DNA of 64,000 nucleotides from Erinaceus europaeus. Its lineage: Eukaryota > Chordata > Mammalia > Eulipotyphla > Erinaceidae. Shown piece by piece: positions 53,605 through 64,000 of the stretch. The notes under the pieces were generated by a model. The model saw only the letters and a program-made list of their open reading frames with translations, had not been told where the DNA came from and did not search any database. Location: contig NC_080162.1 in NCBI RefSeq assembly GCF_950295315.1, forward strand, positions 73,315,729 to 73,379,728, written 5' to 3'. Position 1 is the first letter of the stretch. Every line of letters starts with the position of its first letter. A program made the translations under genes and the position numbers.

Positions 53605-53860
53605 TTTTCTGTACGCTACTTGGCACACCCACTTGAGTATGCATGTTACCATGTATAAGGACCCAAGTTCAAAGCCCCTGATTGTCACCTGCAGGGGGAA
53701 AACTTCATGAGGGGTGAAGTGGATATGCAGGTATCTTTTTCTCTCTTTATATCTCCCTGCCTCTCTCAATTTCTCTTGGTCCTATCAAATAAAATTTTTT
53801 AAAAAGAAAAAAGTGGCTTCCAGGAATCATGGATTTGTTGTGCAGGCATTGAGCCCCAGA
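53605..53860 (+). mobile_element. B-type tRNA-SINE with long-tail module, in the loop of the inverted repeat
   Basis: CACCCACTTGAGTATGCATG, GGGGGAAAACTTCATGAGGG, CT body and then GTGGCTTCCAGGAATCATGG to GTGCAGGCATTGAGCCCC, the same 3' module seen on long-tail A copies. It stops where the right arm begins. Confidence 0.82.
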
Positions 53861-54090
53861 ATACCCTCACACTGGGGGCTCCTTGTTGGATTAACTGAGA
53901 TTTTTTTCAAAAGTAAATTAAAGTTTGAGGCACCTTATGTCCAGTCCCCATTCCTTCTCTTCTTCTTTCACAGGTGTCACTGCATGTTGATGTGAATATC
54001 TTCCCCATCCGTTCCCAGAAAAATTCTGTTCCTGTTCCCCATTCTCTTTCACAAACTTTTATCTGAAATCAGTCTGCAATCACTGATAAT
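53861..54090 (-). repeat. Right arm of long inverted repeat
   Basis: ATACCCTCACACTGGGGGCT begins the arm and CACTGATAA ends it. It is the reverse of the left arm and is followed by a second piece of SINE tail (GTGCAGGCACTGGGCTCC, about 54100-54117). Confidence 0.95.
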
Positions 54091-54449
54091 TTTTTTGTGT
54101 GCAGGCACTGGGCTCCTGGTGGGAAAAAGAAAGAAATAAAAAAAGATCTGATTACTACAAAACTTGTATTAGTTGAAATGTAAAGATCAAGGGAGTTACT
54201 GTCAACTTTTGGAGAGTTTGAAAGTTTGGAGTAGCAGGAAAGCAAAAATTGTGTTTGTCTCCTGCCCTTGAGTCAATATTCAGGGCAATGCCTGCAAAAG
54301 TGGCTGCAAAACTAAATTTTGAATCTCCAGATTCTGCCGCTGTTATTGGAGAAGCAGTAATCTACCTCTTTTGCATCTCATTGGCTGAATCTAACCCAGA
54401 ACTTTGCTGACAAGACATTCTAGAAATGCCAAGCTCCAAAATGCAATCT

Positions 54450-54592
54450 AGGGGGTGGCACAATGGATAAAGCATTAGACTCATAGGCATGGGGTCCTGA
54501 GTTCAGTCCCTCGCATCACATCTAGGAGGAATGGTCTGGTTCTCTGTCTTCCTTTCTGTTTCTTACACATATTAAATAAATAAATTTATAAA
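54450..54592 (+). mobile_element. D-type tRNA-SINE
   Basis: GGGGGTGGCACAATGGATAA, CCTGAGTTCAGTCCCTCGCA and a TTAAATAAATAAATTT tail. Confidence 0.82.
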
Positions 54593-54785
54593 TAAAAAGA
54601 AATTGTCAGGCTCCAGACCCCTGGAAAACAGGGAAGGAAGGGCATGAAAAATATATGTATGTATGTGCATTGGGACAGCAGTAGTACTTCCTTTTATAGG
54701 ACATACTGGTCAATTAGTATGATTCATTTAATTATATCCACTATTCAAGGTAGAAACTATATGACCCTAATTTCAAAAATGAAAC

Positions 54786-56095
54786 GGGGAGCCCAGACTA
54801 TTAAATAGGGAAAGCTGAGTCTCTTCATCAAATGGTATTGGAAAAAATGGGTTGAGACATGCAGAAGAATGAAACACTGAACCACTATATTTCACCAAAC
54901 CCAAAAGTAAATTTCAAGTGGATCAAGGACTTGAATGTTAGACCAGAAACTATCAGATACTTAGAGGAAAATATTGGCAGAACTCTTTTCCGCATAAATT
55001 TTAAAGACATCTTCAATGAAATGAATCCAACTACAAAGAAGACTAAGGCAAGATAAACCTATGGGACTATATCAAATTAAAAAGCTTCTGCACAGCAAAA
55101 GAAACTACTACCCAAACCAAGAGACCCCTCACAGAATGGGAGAGGATCTTTACATGCCATACATCAGACAAGAGTTTAATAACCAACATATATAAAGAGC
55201 TTGCCAAACTCAACAACAAGAAAATAATCCCATCCAAAAATTGGGAGAGGACATGGACAGAATATTCACCACAGAAGAGATCCAAAAGGTTGAGAAACAC
55301 ATGAAAAAATGCTCCAAGTCTTTGATTGTCAGAGAAATACAAATAAAGGTGACAATGAGGTACCACTTCACTCCTGTGAGAATGTCATACATCAGAAAAG
55401 GTAGCAGCAACAAATGCTGGAGAGGTTGTGGGGTCAAAGGAACCCTCCTGCACTGCTGGTAGGAATGTAAACTGGTCCAACCCCTGTGGAGAGCAGTCTG
55501 GAGAACTTGCAGAAGGCTAGAAATGGACCTCCCCTATGATCCTGCAATTCCTCTCCTGTGGATATATCCTAAGGAACCCAACACACCCAACCCATCCAAA
55601 AAGATTTGTGTATACCTATGTTCTTTGCAGCACAATTTGTAATAGCCAAAACCTGGAAGAAACCCAGGTGTCCAACAACAGATGAGTGGCTGAGCAAGTT
55701 GTGGTGTATATACACAGTGGAATACTACTCAGCTATTAAAAATGGTGACTTCATCATTTTCAGCTGATCTTGGATGGAGCTTGAAGAAATCGTGTTAAGT
55801 GAAATAAGTCAGAAACAGAAGGATGAATATGGGATGATCTCACTCTCAGGCAGAAATTGAAAAACAACATCAGAAGAGAAAACAGGAAGAACCTGAACTG
55901 GAATTGGCATATTGCACTGACGTAAAAGACTTTGGAGTGTGGGGGGGGGGGGAGAGTACAGGTCCAAAAGGATGACAGAGGACCTAGTGGGAGGTTGCAT
56001 TGTTATGTGGAAAACTGAAAAATGTTATGCATGTACAAACTATTGTATTTACTGTCGAATGTAAAACATTATTCCCCCAATAAAGAAATAAAAAA
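54786..56095 (+). mobile_element. Young 5'-truncated L1 with target duplication
   Basis: ORF2p C-terminal coding sequence (frames with VNFKWIKDLNVRPETIRYL at about 54904, [15 protein letters not shown] near 55414 and the TVEYYSAIKNGDF region) and the 3' end AATAAAGAAAT plus A run. AAAAATGAAAC at 54775-54785 and 56096-56106. Frameshifts make it inactive. Confidence 0.93.
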
Positions 56096-56109
56096 AAAAA
56101 TGAAACAAG

Positions 56110-56250
56110 AAGCGATGAGAAGATAGTATAGTGGTTATGCAAAAGACTTTCATGCCTGAAGTTCCAAAGTCCCACGTTTAATCTCCAGCACCATAAGCCA
56201 GAAATTACCAGTGATCTAGTAAAATAAACAGATAAATTAATAAATATTAA
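56110..56250 (+). mobile_element. C-type tRNA-SINE
   Basis: GATAGTATAGTGGTTATGCA head, CTCCAGCACCATAAGCCAGA. Flanked by AATGAAACAA on both sides (56100-56109 and 56251-56260). Confidence 0.85.
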
Positions 56251-56274
56251 AATGAAACAAAGCACAAAAGTTTG

Positions 56275-56350
56275 AACAGTTATTCCAAGTGACACTATCA
56301 GGATTTGAACCAGATGCTGTATCTCTATGGCTTCATTATCACATGTCTGT
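56275..56350 (-). repeat. MIR relic
   Basis: GGATTTGAACCAGATGCTGT is the reversed MIR tRNA-like part. Confidence 0.5.
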
Positions 56351-56939
56351 GCCCCTGATAACATCACAGAGGTTGCAGGTGCCCACTATCTGTGCTCTGA
56401 GGTCTACATAAGAATAACAAAGAACTGTGACTGAGATTTTAAGGCATTGGTTGGAAGCAGGAAAGGCTGGAAGCAGGGAAGTGTCTGGATGGGTACATAT
56501 GTAGGGTCCAGGCAGAGATGAGGGAGGCCACTAGAGGGCGCCGAGGTTCACCCAAATGTCCACCAAGGTAGTGGAGAAAAATGAGAGGCATGAGCTTCCT
56601 TTATCCTGGCTCTTTGTACCAGGAAAATCAGGGATATCCTGGACTGGGGATCCCTATAAAGGGTGTACAACTCAGTGCAGTCAGAGTCTTTACACTTGAA
56701 AATACCTGCTTTTCCCTTTGGGCATTACCGATCCCAGGAAGAGACAGTCCTCAGAGAAACTAATTCCTGGGACACAGAGACTCTGTTTTGCTCATTTCTG
56801 AGGTCATTCTCCTTTGGAATCCTCCTTCCTTCAGTGGAAATCCTTGTACCCATCCTTTCAAAGACTTAATCTGTATCCTTTCACCTGCCTCACACCTCTC
56901 CAGTTGTGTCCAGCTTCAGCCCTAAATCCCACATGGGCC

Positions 56940-57122
56940 AGGTAGGCAGGGTAGGTGACTAGCTTTACCTCAAAAGACCTGTTTTCATTTCTAACTGGAA
57001 CAAACAGCTTCTGAACACAGGGAGCTTGTTTGTCAAGTTCCCTGCTATACTCTGAGCACCCATAACAGGGCCTGGTAGACATACTAAGTGGCCAATAAAT
57101 TCAGTTGACTAAAGGAATGAAT
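56940..57122 (+). repeat. L2 3' end
   Basis: GTTCCCTGCTATACTCTGAG, ACAGGGCCTGGTAGACATAC, GGCCAATAAATTCAG and GAATGAATG give the L2 terminal order. Confidence 0.65.
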
Positions 57123-57339
57123 GCACACAATGGAAAAGTATTCTGCTCTCAGAGTCAGGAAACCTTGAGGGTACCTGGAAGCCCTAGTGCATGTCTCAGC
57201 ATGGTTGTTTATGCATCTGCCGTATCAATTTTTCAGATAGGGATTATTCCAGTAGCTCCCCAGTGATTGTAGGGAGAATGATAGAGAGGAGGTCACTAAA
57301 GTGAAGTTCTGTGAAGACTTACTTATGTGACTGATCAGA

Positions 57340-57515
57340 CTTTGGAGTTGGTAAAATAGCTCACTTGAACAGTATGCTATTTCACCATGTGCACGGCTCA
57401 GCTCAAGCCCAGCCTCTGCTGCATTAAAGAAAGCTTCATTTCTGTGGTTCTCTCTTTCTCTCTCCCTCCCCACTCTCCCTCTCTCTCCACCTCTCTGTCT
57501 CTATAAAAAATAGAA
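57340..57515 (+). mobile_element. Old tRNA-SINE
   Basis: GGAGTTGGTAAAATAGCTCA head, TCAGCTCAAGCCCAGCC and a CT-rich body. Confidence 0.6.
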
Positions 57516-57520
57516 AAGAG

Positions 57521-57775
57521 GGGGCTGCAGGGGGGTCCCTTCACAGGTGGTGAAGCAGGTCTGCAGGTGTTTTTCTCCCCCCCCGTCTTCCTCTCCTCTC
57601 TCCATTTCTCTCTGTCCTATCCAACAACAACAATAACAGCAAGGACAATAATAATAATAACGATAAACAACAGGGGCAACAAAAGGAAAAAAATAGCCTT
57701 CTGGAGCAGTGGATTCATAGTGCAGGCACCGAACCCCAGCAATAACCCTGGAGGCAAAAAATAAATAATTAAAAT
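57521..57775 (+). mobile_element. Long-tail A-type tRNA-SINE, 5' truncated
   Basis: Starts at CTGCAGGGGGGTCCCTTCAC without its head; body, CAACAACAACAATAAC, then the module TTCTGGAGCAGTGGATTCAT to AATAACCCTGGAGGCA. Confidence 0.88.
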
Positions 57776-58189
57776 AAAAAATAAAGAAAATTAAATAAAA
57801 GAGAAAAAATAGGAAAGAAGAAAAAGAAGAGGAAAAAGAATCAGACTTTTATTTCTAAGATTTTTTTTTTAAACAAAAACACTCTCCTTTAATTCTGACA
57901 ATGACACATGTATTCAAGATTTTTATTTTACTTGTTAAACAATGAGAGAACAAGACTGATGTCATGTTGCTCAAATTTATGTGGAGCAAAAGACTTAAAT
58001 TATAAATAAGGCAAAACTAGTTTTCCCGCAAGGGGAAAAGGAATAATTTCTAACAGGCATGAGAGTTTGTAGATGATGTTACCTAGTTTCTACAGATCAA
58101 ACAGCAGGAAGTGTGTGCTAGGTGCTTTTGTTTTTGTTTTTTTGTAGCATATCTTGGCCCAGAGATTCTAAGCTTCTCATCTTGGGAAA

Positions 58190-58640
58190 GTACAACACTC
58201 CTCAACCTTTCTGGCTTTCAGTTTCTCATCTGTCAAGTTGAGTGCTGAGTTATGTCACTTTCTAGGCTGTGCAGGTGCAGTGAGCTGGGCAAGCTCTTAG
58301 ACAGGGTCTCAAACGCAGCAAACTAAAGTCTCTCTTAAGGGCACTTGAACTGTCCTTTCAGAGAGGCTTCATGTGCAGAGTGACAACGTGAGTCAAGCAC
58401 TTTATGTTTTTATGTATTACTTCAAATTATCTTCCTCACAACCAAAAAGGGGGAAGACTCTTATAAACTTTGACAAGGGAGCTGAAGTTCATTAAGGTGG
58501 TGGTCCTGACCAAAATCTCTCTGATAGTGAGTATAAATTGGGTGAAAGCACAGGTCCATCTGGTCTTATAAGCCTGGGTGACCCTGACTAGTCTCCTCTC
58601 ATTGATGGCCTCAGTTTTAACATCTCTCTGGGGGTGGAGG
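58190..58640. repeat. Cluster of MIR relics
   Basis: TCAGTTTCTCATCTGTCAAG (+), TTATGTTTTTATGTATTACT region (-) and GGTGACCCTGACTAGTCTCC (+) look like three separate MIR pieces. Confidence 0.45.
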
Positions 58641-59401
58641 GTATGTATGCATTAGATCAGCTTAGTGGCCCTTTATCCCTTTCCTTCTATCTGGGAGCAA
58701 CTCTGGCAGCAGCTTGGTGGAAAGGTGGCATGGATGTGGTCAGTCAGGGAGATTGAGTGCCAGGAACGTGACAGGAATGAGGCCCAGTCCCTGGCATGCA
58801 AGCCTCAGCTTATCCAGAACTGCCATAGTTTCCACTATGATCATGTGGCATGGTGGAAAAAACTGACCTTGGATGGACTTTGACAAAGGGAAGAAGGAAA
58901 AGACATTTCCCAATTGTTAGGTTAGACCTTAAGTTGGCAAAGTTAAGGAGGATGAGGCAAAAGCCAGCTCCGTCTGAATGAGTACTTTCCTGTTGCCTTT
59001 TCCATGGCTCAACTGTCATCCTGCACACAGCTGTCACCATAGTGCATACTTGTATATCTTCAGCCACAAGGCAGGTTGTCCTCCCGGGGCTCAATTCTTT
59101 ATCAAGGGCTGTGATGCTGAGAAATACTTCATATTCGGAGGAATGAAAACAGCTCAGACTAGTTTGAGCAAAAATAAAAAATGCATTAGCTTACATAACA
59201 AAAGAGGTCTGTCCTAAGGAAAACTCTGAAATGCAGGGAGGGGAGCAGGAGTAAGGACAGTATGGAAATACTTGAGGTAGATGTCCTAGGCAGGTGGAAT
59301 GGCAAACCCAAAGGTCCTGCAGTAGGACTGTGACTGGCATGTGTTTTTGACATTCAGAAAATGACTGAGAGAGGCCACCTAAAGGAAATATTAAAAAAGA
59401 C

Positions 59402-59814
59402 CTAGTGGATAAGTGACAGCTCACTGGATAGGGTGTGTCTTGCCATGTGTAAAACTCAGGTTCAAACCCTGGTACTACATGAGAGTACCATGGCACTGGG
59501 GGAAGCTCCAGTGCTAAGGTGTCTCTCTCTCTCTCTGAAAAAGTTGACCCGGCACAAGGACTGGCATAAGGATCCTGGTTCAAGCCCCTGGCTCCCCACC
59601 TGCAAGGGGGCCACTTTACAGGCAGTGAGGCAGGTGTCTATCTTTCTCTCCCCCTCTCTTCCCCTCCTCTCTCCATTTCTCTCTGTCCTTTCAAACAATG
59701 ACATCAATAACAACAACAATAATAACTACAACAACAATAAAAAACAAGGGCAACAAAAGGGAAAATAAACATAAAAAATGGTTGACCTGGAGTGGTGAAA
59801 TCTATACAAGACCC

Positions 59815-59870
<56 letters not shown>
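59402..59870 (+). mobile_element. Old SINE split by a 5'-truncated A-type SINE
   Basis: The outer copy has GTTCAAACCCTGGTACTACA. The inner copy, about 59551-59778, starts at CGGCACAAGGACTGGCATAA. GTTGACC repeats at both borders (about 59543 and 59781). Confidence 0.75.
59817..59868. repeat. (GA)n microsatellite
   Basis: About 52 bp of pure GA. Confidence 0.97.
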
Positions 59871-59872
<2 letters not shown>

Positions 59873-60269
59873 GAGAGGAAGGACTTGGAAATTTAAAATA
59901 TCCCTTAATGCCCTGATAGTAGATCCAGCTTCCTGCAGGCTTTTGTTAGGGAAAAATCCAAGATAGAGAGGGATGAAGCAAGGACCTTCTTTATTCCTTG
60001 GCCTTGGGAGACCCAAACAGAAATAGTGGTCTGGGTTCCATGGTACAGCTAATAAAGGATGTCTCATCAGTAACAGCCCCAATAGGTAAAGGCCTCCTTT
60101 GGGGTCATCTTGTCTCCCCCTCCTCCCAACTCTTCAGGCAACAGTAATGGAACAGATGGTGTTTAAGACAGCAGCTGCTGCCCATCTAGCACAGTCTCTG
60201 TAGAAGCATCTAGGCCTGGTCTCCATTCAAGGGTCATAACTGATAGGAGGACAATAGGAGAGATCAGTC

Positions 60270-60395
60270 AATTGCTTCATTTTGCAGATGAGAAAACTGA
60301 GGCAGAGAGGAAGTGGTATACTGGTTTAGTGAAACAACAGTAAAATTGGGACTTGATTTCTGGCTTCCTGACTCCAAAGTCAATGCTCTTTTCTC
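60270..60395 (-). repeat. MIR
   Basis: TTCATTTTGCAGATGAGAAA and ACTGAGGCAGAGAGGAAGTG. Confidence 0.75.
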
Positions 60396-60439
60396 AGTTA
60401 TGGGAAGAAAGAAGAGTCTGGGGATCATCCTAGATCTCA

Positions 60440-60570
60440 AGCCTGCAGTTGAATTCTGTCTCCACCAGATGTTGACTACATGAGGATAGGCAAGTCACAT
60501 TGCCTCTCTGAGCCTCAGATTCCTCACCTGTAAAATGAAAACTATATTAATTGCAATATCTGTCTCAAAA
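60440..60570 (+). repeat. MIR
   Basis: GGCAAGTCACATTGCCTCTC and TCCTCACCTGTAAAATGAAA. It lies face to face with the reverse copy just before it. Confidence 0.8.
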
Positions 60571-60607
60571 AATCTTAAAGTGAAGTAAAGTGACACCTGA
60601 AAAAGTT

Positions 60608-60615
60608 AAAAGAAA

Positions 60616-60675
<60 letters not shown>

Positions 60676-60682
60676 GAAAGGA
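60608..60682. repeat. (GAAA)n with AAAC variants
   Basis: Tetranucleotide purine tract with periodic AAC units. Confidence 0.95.
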
Positions 60683-61719
60683 AACAGGATTAGGACTTCT
60701 GAAAATTCTCTCCTCTATAAAATTAAAGCCAGGTGTGCAAAGATGTTAAAAATTAATATTTTTCACAATTCTTGAAATTATATAAAGAATTTGGGTAATC
60801 AAGGGATCATTTATTAAAGTAAAAACTCAACATCTTGGTAAGAACTACAAATTGTGTCATTTTAATTTGTCTTGTTTTCATGCATCTACCCGCCCCCCCC
60901 CCCCAACTCTGATAGACTCGACATTCAATAGCCTAGCAGCCACAAGAAGGGACAAAATAGGGCTGAAACTCCTTCAAAGGCTTATTCCAAAAGAACTGTC
61001 ATTTTTTTTCCCCCTGTCTTGTGCTTCCTAGGGAGACCTCACATACCAGACAGTCTTTTCTGGACCTGACTAGAAGTTCACCTAGTGCAAATTTTTTTTT
61101 CCTCAGGGACTTTGTTAAAAAGACATTTGTAGATAATTGTTTCATTTGGGGACTGACTGAGGCAGTGGGTAATAGTTGTTGAGGGAAACAGTAGGCTAAG
61201 CAAAAGGCTAGGGGATGAATTTCCCATAGAAGTTTGGAAAAATTGATGAATCCCTTGGAATCTACAGGGTCAAGTGCATGTGCAAGGCTGTGTGCAGGCT
61301 GAGGGTTGTGCAAACACACAAGAAAGATCTAACTGCTCCCCTAATGGTGACCACAAGACTCTGCACAAGCAGGAATGTTAATTAAGGCAACATTATCAAC
61401 TGCCTTGTTGAATGTTGAGAATAAATCCACATGAACAGAGAGACTCTAGGCAAAGACTGGTTTACATATTAGCTCCGGGTACATAAATAAATTTCTGTTC
61501 AACTACCAACTGTCCAAGCACTAGTCCAACTTCTATAAGGTGACTGAACAGAGATTTTAGGGCCACACATAAGAATACAGATGTAAAAAAAAAGAATACA
61601 GATTTTACATAATCCTTTCAGAAAAGTTGCTAAAACAAATAACAATCCCTGGGGGTGGGGAAGAATTTCATTTCTAGAGTGACCACATGATACAATGTAA
61701 AATGTTCATTATTCAATGA

Positions 61720-63300
61720 AAAATCATAAGACATGAAAAGAAATACTATTGTATGGAGAAAATCAATCAATAGAAACTGTCCCTAAGGAAGTCCACACAC
61801 TGACTCACAAAACAAAGACTTTAAATAAGATAATTTAATTACATTCAAAGAACTAAAAGAAACCATGGTTAAAGAAGTAAAGGAAAGTGAGAATGATGTT
61901 TCATCAAACAGACAATAACAATAGAGACAGAAATTGTATAAAAAGAACCAAATGGAATTTTTGGAGTTGAAAAGGAGAATAACTTCACTAGAGGTTTATT
62001 TTCTCCACAAGTAGAAAATTTATTACAGGAGGTGAGCAAACTGGAGCAGGTGGAAAAAGAATCAGTGGTATTAGATCAATTGAGATGATCCAGTTTGAAG
62101 AATAGAATGAAAAATAAAAAAACTGAAGAAAAATGAACAGAACCTCAAAGAACTGTGAAACACCAGCAAGTATAACATTATATGTATGATGCAAGTTCAA
62201 GGAAATAGAATCAGAATATTTAAAGAAATAATTTGATGAAGGACTTTACACATCCAAGTTGCTCAACAAATTCAGAAGAAGACAGAGACCCCCTACCTAG
62301 ACAGATCATAATCAAACTACCCCAAAGTTAAAGTATCTGGAACATAGCAAGAGAGAAATAACTCATCAGGTACAAGGTATTTTCATTAAGAATAAAAACT
62401 GATTTCTTACTGGAAACCAGGAAGACCAGAAGCCATTGGGATGATGTATTCAAACTACTGAAAGAGAAAAACAATGAATAATTAAAGAATTCTACACCTG
62501 GCAAAACTACACTTTAAAATGAAAGAGAAATTAAGACATTCTGAGAGGGGAAAAAAATTGAAAGATATTGTTAGCAAATCTTCCCTTCAAGAACTTGTGT
62601 ATTGAAAACTATAAGATATAACTGAAATAAATTAACTATTTAAACAAACATAGACATTTTGTGCTCATGGGCTGGAAGATACAATACTGGCAATGCTGCC
62701 AGGATGGATGAAATAAAAAAGATGGGCAATAACTATTAGCAGGAATGTGGAAATACTACAGTTTTTCTGTGTTGTTGGTAGAAGTATAAAATGATACAGC
62801 CCTTTTGGAAAATGATTGGGAAGTTTTTCAAAAAGGTAAATATAGAGATACTATCTAACCTGTGAGTTTCAACCCTTGAATTGAATTAAAATAAATAGAA
62901 GCATGTTCACTCTAAAACTTGTAAATGAATGTTCCAAGCACCGAAAGACTGAAGCAGCACAACTTGTCTATCAGTTGACAAGCGGATAAACAAAATATGT
63001 TGGGGCCAGGTGGTAGAACACCTGGTTGAGCGCACATGTTACAATGTGCAAGGACCTGGGTTCAAGCCTCTGGTCCCCACCTGCAAGGAGAAAGCTTCAC
63101 AAGTGGTGAAGCAATGCTGCAGATATCTCTCTCTCCCTCCCTTCCCTCTCGATTTCTTACTGTCTCTATCCAATCAATAAAAATAACAAAAAATTAAAAA
63201 AAAAACAAAATATGTTATACCTATATAACAGAGCATCATTTAGCTATCAAAAAGAATGAAGAACTGACACATGCTATAATATGATGGACCTTGAAAAAAA
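61720..63300 (+). mobile_element. HAL1-like L1 fossil
   Basis: ORF1-type sequence (CAAAGACTTTAAATAAGATA, GAACCAAATGGAATTTTTGG, GAATTCTACACCTGGCAAAA) passes within about 250 bases into the end of ORF2 and 3' UTR (AGTATAAAATGATACAGCCC, GGAAGTTTTTCAAAAAGGTA). The bulk of ORF2 is absent, as in half-L1 elements. All frames are broken. Confidence 0.6.
63002..63202 (+). mobile_element. B-type tRNA-SINE
   Basis: GGGGCCAGGTGGTAGAACAC head, CAATGTGCAAGGACCTGGG and an A tail. AAACAAAATATGTT at 62988-63001 and 63203-63216. Confidence 0.94.
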
Positions 63301-63404
63301 ATACCCAGAGTAGTCAAATCGTTAGAAACAGTAGGCTTAGTGGTGTCAGGGGTTGGAAAGAGGAATAACACATTAGATGTTTCCTTTTTCCTTTCAAAAA
63401 ATGG

Positions 63405-63501
63405 GCATTATGTTCACATTACTATGTATGAGTACCTGGATTCAAGCCCCCAGTTTCCATTTGCATGGAGAAGCTTTAAGAATGGTGGAGCAGGCTTCAA
63501 T

Positions 63502-63553
<52 letters not shown>

Positions 63554-63690
63554 TCTCTCTTTCTCTCTGCCTATTTCTTTCTGTCTCTATCATAAGAAAA
63601 AGATGACTGCTATAAATGGTGGTATATTTGTGTAGGCATCAAGTCCCAATGTTAATTCATCAGCAAAAAAATAACAACAACAACAAACTA
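63405..63690 (+). mobile_element. B-related SINE with expanded CT tract
   Basis: GTACCTGGATTCAAGCCCCC, GGAGAAGCTTTAAGAATGGT, then TCTC repeats at about 63501-63570 and a 3' module with GTAGGCATCAAGTCCCAATG. Confidence 0.75.
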
Positions 63691-63705
63691 AAAAGGAGGA
63701 CATTA

Positions 63706-63838
63706 TGGACCAGAGAGGTAGTATAATGATTGTGCAGAAGACATTCATGCAAGTGGTTCCAGGTTCAATTACTGGTACCACCAATAGCCAGAGCTGAGCA
63801 GTGCTTATATTATAGTAATAATAATAGTAATAAAATGC
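63706..63838 (+). mobile_element. C-type tRNA-SINE
   Basis: GGACCAGAGAGGTAGTATAA head, AGGTTCAATTACTGGTACCA and GCCAGAGCTGAGCAGTGCTT. Confidence 0.82.
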
Positions 63839-63839
63839 A

Positions 63840-64000
63840 TATAGACAAACATATATTTTAAACAGTTTTAGATTCACAGGACAATTGAACAGTAGGTGAG
63901 AGTTTTTTCTACAAGTCCTATGCACCCTCATATATACAAATTTCCCCACTATCAAAATCCCACACCAGGGTGGTATAGTTGTTCTAATCAAAGAACGTAT
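63840..64000 (-). mobile_element. L1M 3' UTR-like relic, runs off the window
   Basis: TTTAGATTCACAGGACAATT and CCCCACTATCAAAATCCCAC resemble reversed old L1 3' sequence. Confidence 0.45.

Larger units (their letters stand above)
50760..64000. other. Region upstream of PSMF1, no gene recognised
   Basis: Both strands carry only short open frames, most inside L1, SINEs or simple repeats. Nonrepetitive stretches at 50800-52380, 56380-57330 and 58640-59400 contain no exon I can recognise. Confidence 0.55.

Noticed and set aside
53239..53769. 176-codon frame on the - strand
   Set aside because: It runs through the CA repeat, the inverted-repeat arm and a SINE. The Cys-Val run is the microsatellite translated.
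63501..63570. Poly-Leu/Ser open frame over CT repeats
   Set aside because: Translation of an expanded SINE CT tract.

Overview
This is a gene-sparse stretch of a placental mammal nuclear genome. The dominant interspersed repeats are tRNA-derived SINEs whose heads (GGGAGTTGGGCGGTAG and GGGCCAGGTGGTGGCGCACC) and pyrimidine-rich bodies I associate with hedgehogs (Erinaceus), together with a matching young L1 family. The species call is an inference from repeat families recalled from memory. Older MIR, L2 and L1M relics, CA microsatellites and a CpG-rich promoter also fit a mammal.

Two protein-coding genes are supported, in convergent (tail-to-tail) order. On the + strand, 1785-2524 is the large 3' coding exon of TMEM74B, a two-pass membrane protein; its short first coding exon lies upstream of the window or was not found. 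On the - strand, all seven coding exons of PSMF1 (proteasome inhibitor PI31) lie between 50474 and 15632. They join through canonical GT-AG introns into an uninterrupted 271-residue reading frame, from exon 1 in a CpG-rich promoter (about 50040-50730) to a C-terminal Met-Tyr-Leu tail of the HbYX type. TMEM74B beside PSMF1 matches the human 20p13 order.

Region by region: 1-1784 is TMEM74B intron with SINEs and MIR. 2525-15631 is the convergent intergenic interval, with 3' UTR sequence of both genes, MIR copies, SINEs and one old L1 3' end. 15632-50474 is PSMF1, whose introns hold most of the repeats: antisense L1M blocks at 20900-23000, 26500-28560 and 36060-37105, a sense L1M fragment at 32610-33840, and young 5'-truncated L1s at 34620-35510 and 37489-38813. 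50760-64000 is upstream of PSMF1, with no gene recognised; it holds a 1.3 kb young L1, L2, MIR and a HAL1-like L1.

The most notable structure outside the genes is a long imperfect inverted repeat about 3 kb upstream of PSMF1 (53358-53581 against 53861-54090), with arms of about 225 bp, high identity by eye, and a loop that is largely a SINE. Other points are an L1 and a SINE that used the same insertion site (three copies of one target duplication), reciprocal nesting of two SINE families, an LTR-like block inside a young L1, a paired repeat in PSMF1 intron 2, a SINE 3' module with self-complementary ends, and a palindrome-rich nonrepetitive patch near 51960-52130. I saw no bacterial-type system, CRISPR array, functional RNA gene or intact virus.
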